Part shown: in pieces, positions 34,391 through 45,469 of the stretch
Layout of the letters: the number at the start of each line of letters is the position of its first letter
Numbering within the stretch: the stretch's first letter is position 1
NCBI GenBank assembly: GCA_030762175.1
Contig: CM060841.1
Span: 10,296,501-10,360,500, forward strand
Length of the DNA: 64,000 nucleotides
Origin: Metallyticus violacea
Taxonomy: Eukaryota > Arthropoda > Insecta > Mantodea > Metallyticidae
Direction: 5' to 3'
Notes under the pieces: model-generated
Told to the model about the DNA's origin: nothing
The model's database searches: none
The model's input: only the letters and a program-made list of their open reading frames with translations
Position numbers and translations under genes: made by a program

Positions 34391-35758
34391 CTAATATTGT
34401 GTGGTAATCAGTAACTGTTTTTATACTAAATTTGTAATAATGACTTTGCAAAGGCAATTTTATTTCACATATTTATTCCATTTGTTTATGTGCACTGCGC
34501 GTTAAATTGCCAGCCCCGAGCTTTATTTATTTGTTTGTTTTTTTCCTATTGATCATGAAATAACTTTCTCTTAACGCGCGTGCGGTAATAAACGACTAAA
34601 TGTGTCATTTGTTTACTAACGACTACAACACGATCAGCAGTTTCACGAGGTTTTAAAACAACAGAGTGTGAAAAGGTATGCATGCAGCGTTTTCATGCTT
34701 AAAGCTTGTAAATGTTTATGTAATGATATAATCAACGTAGCAGGCATACGCCACTGTAGAGACATTCCCTTGAAGAACAGGCAGAGGGAACCTCAATCAT
34801 CCTTTTACCTCCCGCAGGGAGAGGGAATTAACTAAATAATGGACAGGCAACACTTTATGATATCCAGACCTCTCTTGCTCTCTTTTGCCTATCGTCAGTG
34901 TTCCTACAGACTACGGAGCAACTTGACTGTTCTTTATCGCTCTTAATAAACACTTAGCGAATTTTGTTGCTTTTTGGTGATGGTGGCTAAGCCGAGAAGA
35001 CTCTACGTGTAAAAGAAAACCTACTCCGTTCAACGATTTAAGAATTACATCTCACATTACAGGTAACAAAGAGTTTATCAGATCAGTTATAAAATAGTTG
35101 ATCACTGTGAAATACTTTTGAAAACAAATTTCGAGATAGTTGGAGCTGATTATCGTCATTAAAGTGTATTTGTAGAAATAGTGAAAAAAAGATTGCCACA
35201 GTAAAACATTCACATTTTTTATTTAAAATATGTCAAAAAATCGTATTATTGTTATCTTTTTTCTTCATTTCGTTTCCTTCTGTAAGAGTATTCCAGTTCT
35301 TTTCACGAAAAGTCCTATTTATATCAATTTTTGGTCATTCTGTCTTCTTCCCTTTCTTCTTAACTCCCTCCTCGCTTCTTCTTGCTAATGGGGCTTATTT
35401 CGATATGGTAATTCTGCCTCTGTTGTCTTCTATATTACAAAGAAACATAGTGTCTGTTCTGGCTGTACTTCAAGTACTTCTGCAGAAAGTGATGAAATTT
35501 AACAGAGCTGCAAGAATGTAACGTGCCTACATGATAGTTGCAGGGATAGGAAATGCCCTATCCCGAAAAGATTAAAAATGAAACAGTTTCTAAATAAATG
35601 TATGGAGGAGCATGACATACATTTTAACATATTATTTTTATATCATAAATATTTCTTAGTAAAAAAAAGCTTAAAACAGTGCAAATTTTGAAAATAATCA
35701 CTTGCATACAAAAAAAATGGTTTTTCTTCCTTTTTTATCCCACCTGGATATGTGAATG
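34391..35758. other. Intergenic DNA with possible LTR-like segment
   Basis: At 34757-34990 there is a TGTAGAGACA start, an AATAAA (about 34946) and a TTTTTGGTGATGG sequence of primer-binding-site type about 30 bases later. This is suggestive of an LTR, but no second LTR or internal gene is seen. Otherwise featureless. Confidence 0.25.
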
Positions 35759-35759
35759 T

Positions 35760-35965
35760 GAATGCCCTGAATTCAAATATGTTTTCAGTTTTATTCCTTT
35801 GGACCAGGTTTATAAACAAAATCTCACCAAATATAATAATATACTTATATTTTTATATGAATGAATTCTCTGAATTAAAATATGTTTTCAGTTTTATCCC
35901 TTTGGGCTACATTTTTAAACAATACTGCATCAATTATAATTATGTGCTTATATTTTTATGAAATA
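35760..35965. repeat. Tandem duplication, two ~103-bp units
   Basis: CTGAATTCAAATATGTTTTC starts at 35867-103 = 35764-35767 and recurs as CTGAATTAAAATATGTTTTC at 35870. Both units continue with AGTTTTAT.CCTTTGG and end in CTTATATTTTTAT. The duplication is diverged, hence not recent. Confidence 0.75.
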
Positions 35966-36047
35966 TTATTAAGTTAAGACATATAGCTAAGACAAAACTC
36001 TTTTTATTTTTATTATTTTGTTTCATTTCAACTTAAATATGTTTTTT

Positions 36048-36205
36048 GAATAGTGTTTAACGTCTGTTTTCACTACTAAGGCACCACAGGCTGGACACTG
36101 ATGACAGTGAGAGCAAATGATCTATTGGGAAAGGATTTATTTAAGTAAGGAAATGTTCCAGGCCTAAGTAACTTAAATGTTGGTGAATATTTTGCATAAA
36201 GATAG
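36048..36205 (-). repeat. SINE family 2, partial
   Basis: From ATAGTGTTTAACGTCTGTTT through CACTACTAAGGCACCACAGG to TTCCAGGCCTAAG, matching the complement of the 3' end at 36712-36777 and the body of 39458-39726. The tRNA-like head is missing. Confidence 0.65.
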
Positions 36206-36711
36206 CTATGTGTCATTTTCCAAACTTTTTTCATTATTAGGAAGAGGAAAACTTCATTTTTTTCGAAATGTGATATATCATTCATTAGTGCCTCTTTTCA
36301 AATACCAACAGTAATTAGCCATCATTGATACAGCCTTGATAGCTGGTTTTCATTGTTTTACTTTATGAAACCGCTCACCTTGTTCTTCACCCATTGCACC
36401 AGGATTCCGAGGGAAGTAATCAATATAGTTGTAGAGAAAATTCATTTTAACACTCATTCTACATCCTAGATTTCTAAAATGCTGTTACATTTTAATTTTT
36501 TTATATATTTCTCAGATTTTTATTGCTGCCAAGATTTTTTTTATCTCTTTTTTGTGTGCCAATCATTCTGATTTCTCTTACTTGGACATTGACTCATCCT
36601 GCACAAGCTCACAAATCAAGAGTCCATCGAAAATACCTGCTGCTATCTTAGCTTCAGTTTTCTGTAACAAGAAAGTTGAAACAATCACTATGCTTATTCA
36701 GAGCAGTAACA
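36206..36711. other. AT-rich DNA between two SINE fragments
   Basis: Nothing recognised. Confidence 0.35.
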
Positions 36712-36777
36712 ACACCGCCTGTGGTGCCTCAGTAGTGAAAACGGGCGTTAAACACTACTCAAAAAAAAAAAAAAAAA
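36712..36777 (+). repeat. SINE family 2, 3' end with poly-A tail
   Basis: CACCGCCTGTGGTGCCTCAG, GTGAAAACGGGCGTTAAACA and a 17-base A tract (about 36761-36777). Cleanest copy of the family's 3' end. The poly-A tail indicates retroposition by a LINE. Confidence 0.7.
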
Positions 36778-38657
36778 GAGCAGTAACAAATTGCTTCATC
36801 AGGTTCAACTTAATATGAAGTGGTACAAGAAGTACATTAGAAGCAAACACTAGTGATTCATTTTTCACATTTCTCTCTTCAGGAATTACTCCTTTGTGGC
36901 CAGTTTTTTCTGGTCCAATGCTATGATTTAGCCAAATGCACCATTTATTATCTTGTTTAAATCTCTCAGAATATTTATTTTATGTATCAGCTCAATGAAC
37001 AAACATAAAAAACTGTTATTTTTATAATGCTGATTTATGAAAAACTGTAGCCTGATGAGACAAAACTAAGGCTGGTTTGAGTCATTCCATGTGGTAAAGA
37101 AACAAAAAATACAAACAGTTTTCATTCAGAAAAAAAAATTGGTAGACCAATGTTATGCTTCAGTATTTGCTAAAGGTTTTTAAAATAATCCTTCAAACAT
37201 TTAAGTTTTCTACTTAAAGTACAAGCTGAGAAAATATACATAAAGCAAACAAGCTTTCTATAGAAAGCTGACTATAAAGTTAAAGCATTAAACATGTCTG
37301 TATCATAGTTCATATCATTTTTCTTAAAATTGTTGACAATATTAATGATTTTCTACTGCCCACACTAATTAATTATAGCTTTCTTTCACTAATCTCGATT
37401 TCTTCTCTGAAGACCTAGGAATGGCTATAATGATATTCAGATTATGGTTCCATGTGCTGCATCTAGATAATTCATGATTACTATATTATTTATTTATTTT
37501 CAATTAGCACACAGTTTTATTAATTCTTACACCGTGTAAAGTCATTTTCCAGTTGAAAATGTAAAAATTACTATCAAAAATGTAAAACACAATCACGCAA
37601 AAACACCCATGTCTAAAGAAAATATCAAACCTAAGAATATTTTTAGTTTGCCAAAAGATTTATTATGAAATGTTAGCAGTAGGCAACATGTCCTCTGACA
37701 CATCACTTATCACTGGTACTTTAAAATGTACTTCAAGTTCTATCTGCATGATTCAAATGCCATTTGCACCATGTAAAAAGTAAAATAATTTAATGACAGG
37801 TTTCTATACCCTCCAGTTGATGTCAAGACTAGTTTACTTTTGGAGTATGCTAGAAGGACAACCCCCAGAATATAGCCTTGGAAATGTAAAGGAAGAAGAA
37901 ATTCCAGCTTATAACAGTGAGAAAATCAGTATAATTTATTAACCACAAACTTAATTTAAATAGAAAACAAATTTAAACATGCCAAAGGTGTAAATGTATC
38001 ACAGCAATGCATATTTCAAATAGTTTCAAAAGATTTCATTTATTACATTTGAATCTTTGGAACTTTGAAATTTGAAGCTCTAAATCTCCAATTCTTTGCC
38101 ACATCAACCATACAATAATTAGTCAAATTGCTGGCGATAGAGCATATTATAAAATTTTTTGTTTAACAATGAATATAAAAAGTTTAAGTTTCCTTAGTTA
38201 TATCCTTGACATCTTGACTTACATCCTGACCAAAAGCTATAACAAAATAAACTTGAAGTCAATATAATACAATACATTAAGACTTTTAACATAAAATGTT
38301 TCAAAATTGCATTCTGCTCAAGCCACTGGATGTACATAATGAAAGAAGCCTCGAACCTAACAGTTTGAAACGGGTGTATACAACTCATTTCGTCGGGGTC
38401 TCCCTTCTGTGTGATGAAGGACGGAAGACGAGTACGGCTACAACATCGGTCTAGAACATTCTATGAACTTAAACCAATGGCAAACAAGCATTAGTGTACC
38501 ATACTGACGTGGCGAGGAGGAAGAAAGGAAAAGGAGAGGGGCATGCTTGAGTATTGGAAAACAAAGGAATGCGCGCAAGAACGGCAAAAAAACAAACAAA
38601 AAAGCATGCAATTTATAACAAGTAGATGTCCCTTAACGAATATAGTTTGATTATTTG
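36778..38657. other. Long AT-rich interval
   Basis: No credible coding frame or repeat. A somewhat GC-richer patch at about 38395-38560 contains an AACCAATGGC (CCAAT-type) sequence, but no exon could be attached to it. Confidence 0.35.
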
Positions 38658-38789
38658 ATAAAGCTCGTAAACTTTTTTATTTGTTTTTCTTCAATGCCAC
38701 CAATGTCCATTCGAACTTGTGCTATACTGCCCCAACCTGGCGAGAATGTAGAATGTAGAAAAACAAATAAAAAAGTTTACGAGCTTTAT
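38658..38789. repeat. Perfect 33-bp inverted repeat with 66-bp loop
   Basis: The left arm 38658-38690 begins ATAAAGCTCGTAAACTTTTT. The right arm 38757-38789 is its exact complement. The arms hold a T/A-rich half and a mixed half, so this is not simple sequence. The loop contains CCAACCTGGCGAGAATG. The outer flanks do not pair. Confidence 0.9.
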
Positions 38790-39457
38790 GATATAGGAAT
38801 TTTGCTCAGCAGGAACAGATGATTAAAAAAATTGTATTTATGTGTTTTACAAACATTAATAATTATGCAACATACATTTTCTAAAGCTCAGACAAGAAAG
38901 TGTGTGATTATATCTCCACTATATCCTTAGTTATAAAACTTTTGAAATTTATCTATTAAAAATGGTTTGTTATATATTTTTAAACAAAAACGTGAATGGA
39001 GATCGAATTTTAAAAAAGGGGACTTTCTGTTTATACACGTCTATTGCATTACAAAATCATTCATGGGGAATTTGCACAGTTTCTTTTACATCTGGTTGCT
39101 TATACAGCATTCTCTAAAGAGGGCATAGTTAACTCATAATTAGAACACTTTTTGGGGGGAACAGCTGGAGCTCTAGACTACACATGCATGAACTGAGCAG
39201 ATGCCCTTGTCACCACACACATCGCATCTATTATTCCGTAATGACTTTATGAACACAAGGACATGTGTGCTCAGTTTGTAAGTTTTAACTGTTTTTACTA
39301 CATGAGTAAGCAAGCTGGAGGATTCTTACGCACAAAATCACTTTAACAGCTGTTCTGTTACCCTTTAGCTTCTCCTGTCCCTTTCTTGTTCTAAACATTG
39401 AAACATATTCAAGGTGCGTTTTCTTAAACAAATTGTGTATATCTATTGCAGTTTTTC
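38790..39457. other. AT-rich intergenic DNA
   Basis: Nothing recognised. Confidence 0.35.
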
Positions 39458-39726
39458 TTAATGGTATTTTAACGCCCTTTTTACTTCTGAAGTACCACAG
39501 GCGGTGACATTGATGATACATGAAATGAATTAATAAATTGGGAAAAGATATTTTAAAAAAGTAAATGTTCCAGGTCTAAGCTTAGGGTACCTCCCCAGCA
39601 TTTGATATTTATCAGGACTGAGGAAAACTTTAAAAAAAAAAACAAAAAAAAACGTAATCGAAATCGAATCCCAGACCTCCCGCTCGCGAATCAGCGCCTT
39701 AACGACCTGGACCACCAGGAGGGTAC
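39458..39726 (-). repeat. SINE family 2, with tRNA-like head
   Basis: The most complete copy. The 3' end is at the left (ATGGTATTTTAACGCCC, ACCACAGGCGG), followed by the body with GGTCTAAGCTTAGGG and a poly-A tract at about 39632-39653. At the right is the head, whose complement contains CTGGTGGTCCAGGTCGTTAA (A-box area) and GGTCTGGGATTCGATTTCG (B box, about 39660-39680). It ends against mariner B. Confidence 0.7.
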
Positions 39727-39770
39727 GTTTGTCACTGTTGTTGTCCAATGGCACTGAATGTTGATATACA

Positions 39771-40967
39771 AGGGGCATTCTAAAAGTTCTCCGTCTGACC
39801 AAGAAAGTGTAAGCTTTAAAAGATTTTTTTCGACATAGTCACTTTGAAAATCAGTACATTTAGTCCAACGAATTTCCAGCATTTTAATAATCTCAGTAAA
39901 ATAAGATTTGTCCATCTGTGAAAAATGAGCATCTGTCTCGTTTTCATCATTTGATGTGAATATTCGTCCACCTAGTCATTTCTTCAGGTTTGGGAATAAA
40001 AATAATCGCTTGTATCCAAATCCGATGAATATGGTGGATGTGTAAGCATTTGGAAGCGAAGGCAACAATCCCAGACGTGTGTGAAGGCTCGTGAAAGAAA
40101 ACTTTCTTTTTCGCAAGATGTTTGCGTTTAGCTTGAACAGCATCCTTCAGTTGGTCCAATAGGGAAGTGTAATATTCCTCTGTGATGATTCTGCCATTCT
40201 AGAGGTAATCTAGGAGCACCATACAATGCGAATCCCCGGAAACCGAAGCCATGATATTTCCTGCAGATAGAACCGTTATTGCTTTCTTTGGTGCACTTTC
40301 ACCTGTTGCCACCCACTGTTTGGTCTATTCCTTCTTCATGGTGATAATCCATGTTTCTCTACTTTTGTGAAACGTTGAAGAAACTGCTTCGAAATGCATG
40401 TAACAAGTCTAAAGACTCTTGCGAAATGTTCATTCCAATATATTTTTGGTCCAAAACAAAAGTGACACCCATCGATCGGAAATTTTTCTCATATCCAAAC
40501 GTCCTGTAAAATGTAGAGGACATGACCTATCGAGATCTTTGCAATGTCAGGTAACTCTCGTATCATTGAGTGCGACATTGTGAATTTTTGTCACAATCTC
40601 GTCGGTCGTAGCAGTTTCAGGATGTCCTGGGCGCTCATAATCTTGAATGGATGTACAATCAGGCTTAAATTCAACAGGCTCTTTTTAACCATGAAAACGA
40701 AGGGGAAGAATCCATTAATATGGAGTCTAATTCCTTTTGTATTTCTGTGGGGTAAACCCTTCAAAACTTTATTACATCTCGTATTTCATTTTTTATCCAC
40801 TTTGTAAAAATTGTGAATACTATTTTGTTTACACGATCGTCACAAACAAATGATCGCACTTACGTGTTTGAAACTTTACAGCGCCAACTAAAGAGTGATA
40901 CTTAACTAGCATAGTAATTTGGCCACCTTCACATCTCCGAGTGAGACCGAAAACTTTTAGAGCACGT
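39771..40967 (-). mobile_element. Mariner element B, near full-length, inactive
   Basis: The imperfect terminal inverted repeats are GGCATTCTAAAAGTTCTCCG at the left and the complement of CCGAAAACTTTTAGAGCAC at the right, about 1.2 kb apart. On the minus strand the frame 40159-39947 reads QLKDAVQAKRKHLAKKKVFF followed by HEPSHTSGIVAFASK, a mutated version of the H.DNAPSHTS block that holds the second catalytic Asp. The C-terminus (39915-39790) reads IIKMLEIRWTKCTDFQSDYV, the standard RW.KC....GDYV ending. The catalytic residues are gone. Not the same family as element A. Confidence 0.75.
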
Positions 40968-40999
40968 ACATCATCTACGCAGACCGAGGCTTCTTCTAT

Positions 41000-41194
41000 T
41001 CAACATGTGTTCCGCAATTCCGGGGGCCCCAGGTTCGAATCCCGTAAGATAAATTGTTTGACTAAGGTGTTTTCCGGACTTCTCCGGGCCTTAAAAGATA
41101 AACAACAGGTAACGTTAAGCGTTGTGGGCTCCCGGCTTATTTACGCACTAATTTAATCTCATTATACCTTCATTGTTATGAAGGATGTTAAATC

Positions 41195-41197
<3 letters not shown>
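41000..41197 (+). repeat. tRNA-derived SINE (family 3)
   Basis: The B box GGTTCGAATCCCG (about 41031-41043) follows GGGGGCCCCA. The body contains GTGTTTTCCGGACTTCTCCG, GGGCTCCCGG and a 3' end TATGAAGGATGTTAAATCG, followed by an AAT microsatellite that is likely the tail. The A box is unclear. Confidence 0.55.

Positions 41198-41242
<45 letters not shown>
41198..41242. repeat. (AAT)n microsatellite at SINE 3' end
   Basis: About 15 AAT units directly after the SINE body. Confidence 0.9.
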
Positions 41243-43388
41243 CCATCTCGCGTCTTAATAATTAATGCTGATACTAAAACAAGTAGCGTGATATTCTCTT
41301 CGTTATCATCATTGTTACTATTATTATTTACATTCTTTTTATTATTTCATGTTATGTTATGCTGTCCTTATGTGGTAAAATGCTGCCAAGAAAATAAATA
41401 AAACAAAATTAACAAATCGAGGTAAAAATAGTTTAGTGAAATTTGCTCTTGGGTAATGACTTAATTTTATAGGCAATTTTGCAAAACACCACTCATATTT
41501 CTTTACTCTTCTCTCCTTCCACCATTTGATCATTGGGTAAGGGGTATCATATGGTAAATCTGCTGTAAAGCTTGGGAAACACAATATACGCTTTTCATAG
41601 ATGTGCTCTTTGCGGTAATTATAAAACTAAGCTACACTCACCAGATCCTTAACCTAACTTTTTTATATCAGAAATTGTATAAATCCGAAACATTGCTACA
41701 CTCTCTCAGCTAATATAATGTAGGGGTTAAGAAGGTAAATTAAAATAATAATAGCAATACTTAAAAATGCCCGAGTCATTCAGAAACCACCAATAAACAA
41801 TCAAAATTGAAAATAAGAATAAAAAATACACGATTTACCCACCTTAATTAATGTGATGATCTACACCGTATTGTCACTAAAATCCACATATCAGTAAAAT
41901 GAGCACAACCGCGCAGTTAATTAATTGTTATTGGGACAACTAGTTAACAGCTTTGGTAAGGAGAGAGGGTCAAGTTAGAACACGACCGGAAATACTAGAG
42001 CTAATTTTGTTACGTGTTATCTACAATGTTTTTTCTACGTTTGGTATACAAAAGGCAGTAAATAAATAAAGTATTATTATTATAATTGCAGAAGTCTTCT
42101 TAATCCTTTACATTTTTATGACTGAGAAATAATTTCCTGGTAACAATTGAAATCAATAAACGTTGTTGCTGTAGTTTGCGTTCTATCTCGCTTTCCCGCT
42201 TCAAAAAGTGAAAATGGGGTAAGAAGATGAATTTGACAGTTCACCAGTTAAAATCATATAAGCAGTGGAACATGCAATTTTGGATATACTTCCTTAAAAA
42301 TCCAGAAAACTTTAAATGAGCAATTATGCGAAATTGAAGGACTGGCGTGTGTGAGTAATGGAGTAAGAATAAATTATGATACGGCATTGTCGTATTTTTT
42401 ACAAAAAATCAATTATCATGAAACCATCTTACCTTTGGTCTGAATATTCTAGGATCAAATAACGGCGTTTTCAATTTCCTTTTGCACGAACATATATTCT
42501 CCTTTGACTCCAGCAGTTTAACTCCCACAAATCCACGTGCACCTTGGGAAATATAAAACAACTGAGTTGGGTGCACTATATGCGAAAGTTACCGGCTTCA
42601 GCAGTTATTGTGAAGACAAAGACATACACATCATATATTGATTTGCTTGAAATTTATAGAAAGGATAATGATATTCGACATCCTATTAAGAACTGTAATA
42701 AGCACTTCCTCATCTATTCCAATGGAAAATGTCGCACTTAAGCTGCTGGCATAAACATGTTAATATTCTGTATTTATTCATCGTTTGAAGAAAAGCGATA
42801 TTGTTGCCTGGACACAATCAACTAATCGTGCACTTTCGTAACAGTAGTAAATATAAAATAAAAACTAAAATAACAAGTGAATCACGACTGTTTTATATTA
42901 TGTTTAGAGATTAACGCATGAAACTGTTGTTATCATTTAACAACTGAGCAGAGAAATACGGTTAGTGGGTTTTTATTGTTTGGTAACCTTGTGTTGACAC
43001 TTTTTATAAGTTAATAATGAAATTATGCTAGTCTCTACTCTCCTGTAAGTGCACTAATTATTTTTGATACGGATTAGTGATTACTGTACGTCCAAATCAC
43101 CCCTCGCCTGAAGAAATGTCAACGGCTACTCCAGAATGTAACGTATAAAAAAATTTCAATGTATACGAATATTACAAATTCATTTCTGTCAGTGAACAAC
43201 GGTTGAAATTTACATAATTTGGTAAATCATTGCGTAATCAGTAATACTGGGGTTTTCAAAGAGTCTTTGAGTCTTAAAGTGTGTAAGCACTCGCGTCTGA
43301 GAAATACATGCAATAACTTCCAACTCTGCTATATGAAATAATATGTGTAGGCTTGCTGAGGTGATCAAGAGGTCGTGACAGCCCCTCC
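41243..43388. other. Upstream region of the PPxY gene
   Basis: AT-rich and without recognised repeats or genes. The promoter should lie at its right end, next to the GC-rich block beginning near 43370. No TATA box is convincing, in keeping with a CpG-type promoter. Confidence 0.35.
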
Positions 43389-43529
43389 ATGCATTTCTGG
43401 ATCGACAAGAGAAGCCAGACGTGCGGTTTCAGTGGGCGGCATCGTGTTCCCGCCTCGCTTTCGGCGGCAGCGGTGGGTGGCTGCGGTCAGCAGCACCGGA
43501 GGCAGAGGAGACGGTCGCGCGGGAAACCG

Positions 43530-43699
43530 ATGGTCACTCCCGTGCACCGGTTCCAGCCCATCGAATGTGTGGGGGGTGGATTGGGGGCGGCGGGAGGACA
43601 ACATGGAGCTGCTGCAACGGCAGCGGCGGCGGCACGCAGAGCTCACCTCCATCACCACCACAACCGCCAACTGCATAACTGCCTTCCACCAGCTTACAG
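43530..43699 (+). CDS. PPxY two-pass membrane protein, exon 1 (N-terminus)
   Basis: First coding exon of a three-exon plus-strand gene. It lies in a local GC- and CpG-rich island (about 43370-43660) in otherwise AT-rich DNA, as expected at a promoter and first exon. The frame is open from an in-frame TGA at 43362. It has two candidate starts: ATG at 43389 (47 residues longer, Arg/Gly-rich) and ATG at 43530, which I chose because it has G at +4 and gives a more regular N-terminus. The 56 complete codons encode a Gly/Ala-rich stretch (residues 15-35), a run of His (about 39-44) and end in LPPAY, a PPxY motif. The donor CAG|GTATAG follows base 43699 and leaves two bases of a split codon (phase 2), which matches exon 2. 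I do not recognise a named family. The other two plus-strand frames over this exon are shadows. Confidence 0.72.
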
Positions 43700-43841
43700 G
43701 TATAGGTGTGCTCATTTTCTATTTCTTAGTAAACAGAAAGATTTAATTTATAATCTAGAAACGTGTCATTAACAATGTAACAGAGCATTTTGTGTAATAT
43801 TAGATGACTGCTTATTCTGATTGCTGATAGCTACAGTTAGG

Positions 43842-44119
43842 TTTATTTACGGACGCTCTTTAACATCTCAAGTCAACAGCGTCCCATTCGATTCAGGACG
43901 TGAAACGGGGCTAATTTTGCTCAAAGGCCTCTTTTTTCAGGCTTGAGGTTCGTTTTCGTGCCGTAAAAACACGGGACCTACGGCTTTAACTTCCCTTCCG
44001 CAGGAAGCCATAGTTAGGATTTTTACGTCCGAAAAATTCCATTAGTCCTGGCCGGGATCGAACCCGCGATCTTGGGTTTAGGAGGCAAGTATGATTATCA
44101 CTACACCACCAGGACCGAC
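43842..44119 (-). repeat. SINE family 1, full-length (intron 1)
   Basis: The complete unit on the minus strand starts GTCGGTCCTGGTGGTGTAGT with the A box, has the B box GGGTTCGATCCCGG (complement at about 44059-44072), and a head closed by a 7-bp acceptor-stem pairing (GTCCTGG with CCAGGAC). It ends at TATTTACGGACG. Antisense to the host gene. Confidence 0.85.
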
Positions 44120-44664
44120 AACAACTCCAGGTTATTAGTGTTTTGGTGACCATTAATATTTATTGCTTTATTATCCTATCATTGTTTATACTTACTGTAC
44201 TTTTAACTTTACCTTTCCCTCTATCTTCCTCTTAATCATTCTTATCCGTTTCTCTCTAATTTTCCCTAAATAGTTCCCTATCATTTTTATATTCTTCTCA
44301 CCTTTTACAGTTAAAGCCTTTCTAATTAAACATTTCCCATCTAAAGTCTTCTGTTTTAGTTGCTAAACCTTTCTCTCCATAACTTTGTTTGCTTGCAGGT
44401 AATAAACAATAAAAATCCGTACAGCTTTCTTCACATATTGGATATTTTCCTATATCTTTATCTGTTCTAACCCTTTTAAATTCATAACTTCAGTTCTAGC
44501 CCATGTAAATCCTTCCCGACCTGCCTTATCACATTGTTCTATATATTTTTCTCTACCCCATACTATTTGCGTAAGTTAGTACGTGGATTTTATACTGAAA
44601 GCATGAAATGTTAGTGTATTTAACATTGGTAATAATAAACACTGACCTTCGTTGAAAATGATGC

Positions 44665-44960
44665 CCCTTAGCGGTAATTATATATTGCCAGCACCTGTGT
44701 AGAAAATTGCTGTATCACCTTATTTTCTTCGCGGCGGTTGGGAACACGTTTCTTGTCTTGTCTTTTAACAAGCATGCGAACAGTTTCTCTACCTGGAACA
44801 CGGTTGCCAGGATATTTTCTTGCAAATCTCCTTGCAACTTCTCTGCGGGAATCCTTTTCCACATATGTATCATACATAAAAACTCGTTCTTCAAGAATAA
44901 TATTATGTAGTAGCATAACTAACTTATAATTTACGCAAGGGAATGTAAAACCAATCGCTA
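44665..44960 (-). pseudogene. Transposase N-terminal domain (DUF4817-like) remnant
   Basis: The minus-strand frame reads ERVFMYDTYVEKDSRREVAR, RFARKYPGNRVPGRETVRML and VKRQDKKR. This fits the N-terminal helix-turn-helix of insect IS630-type transposases (pattern ER..I...Y.......V...F...YP...VP...T..RLV.K). Only this domain remains. It lies in intron 1. Confidence 0.6.
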
Positions 44961-45186
44961 ACAAAATGTTCTTCAGACTAAATAAAAACTGCTACCTGCA
45001 CATGCATTATACGACCTTGACAACTGGCTTATCCAGTTCTCCCGCTCTGCAGGCCCGTAACTCTTAACTTCACTGCATTGAATGCCAATTTTATTCTTCC
45101 ATGTAGATAACCGACATTAATAATATTGTACTTCACATCATATCGTGCTGCACAATTTTATATTATCGCATTATACGAATTTTTTT

Positions 45187-45469
45187 ATTATTATTTACGG
45201 ATGCTCTTTAACACCTCAGGTCATCAGCGTCCCATTCAACTCAGGGCGTGAAAAGTCGACAAATTTTGCTCTGAGGCCTCTTCTTTCAGGCTTGAGGTTC
45301 TTTATCGTGCCGTAAATGTACGACCGAGACCCACGGCTTTACTTCCCTTCCGAAGGAAGCCATACTTAGGATTGTTACGCCCGAAAAAATCCATCAATCC
45401 TGGCCGAGTTTGAACCCGCGACCTTGGGTTTAGAAGGCAAGTATGGTTACCACTACACCAAGGACCGAC
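45187..45469 (-). repeat. SINE family 1, full-length (intron 1)
   Basis: Second intronic copy in the same orientation as 43842-44119. B box area TTTGAACCCGCG and A box GTTACCACTACACCA are complemented, though the head has lost a few bases (CACCAAGGACC for CACCACCAGGACC), which would break the acceptor stem. The left end is TTATTTACGGATGC. Confidence 0.82.

Noticed and set aside
43375..43746. Overlapping long frames on both strands over exon 1 (123 and 116 codons)
   Set aside because: They are by-products of the GC-rich exon. Only the frame starting at 43389/43530 joins to exon 2 in phase.
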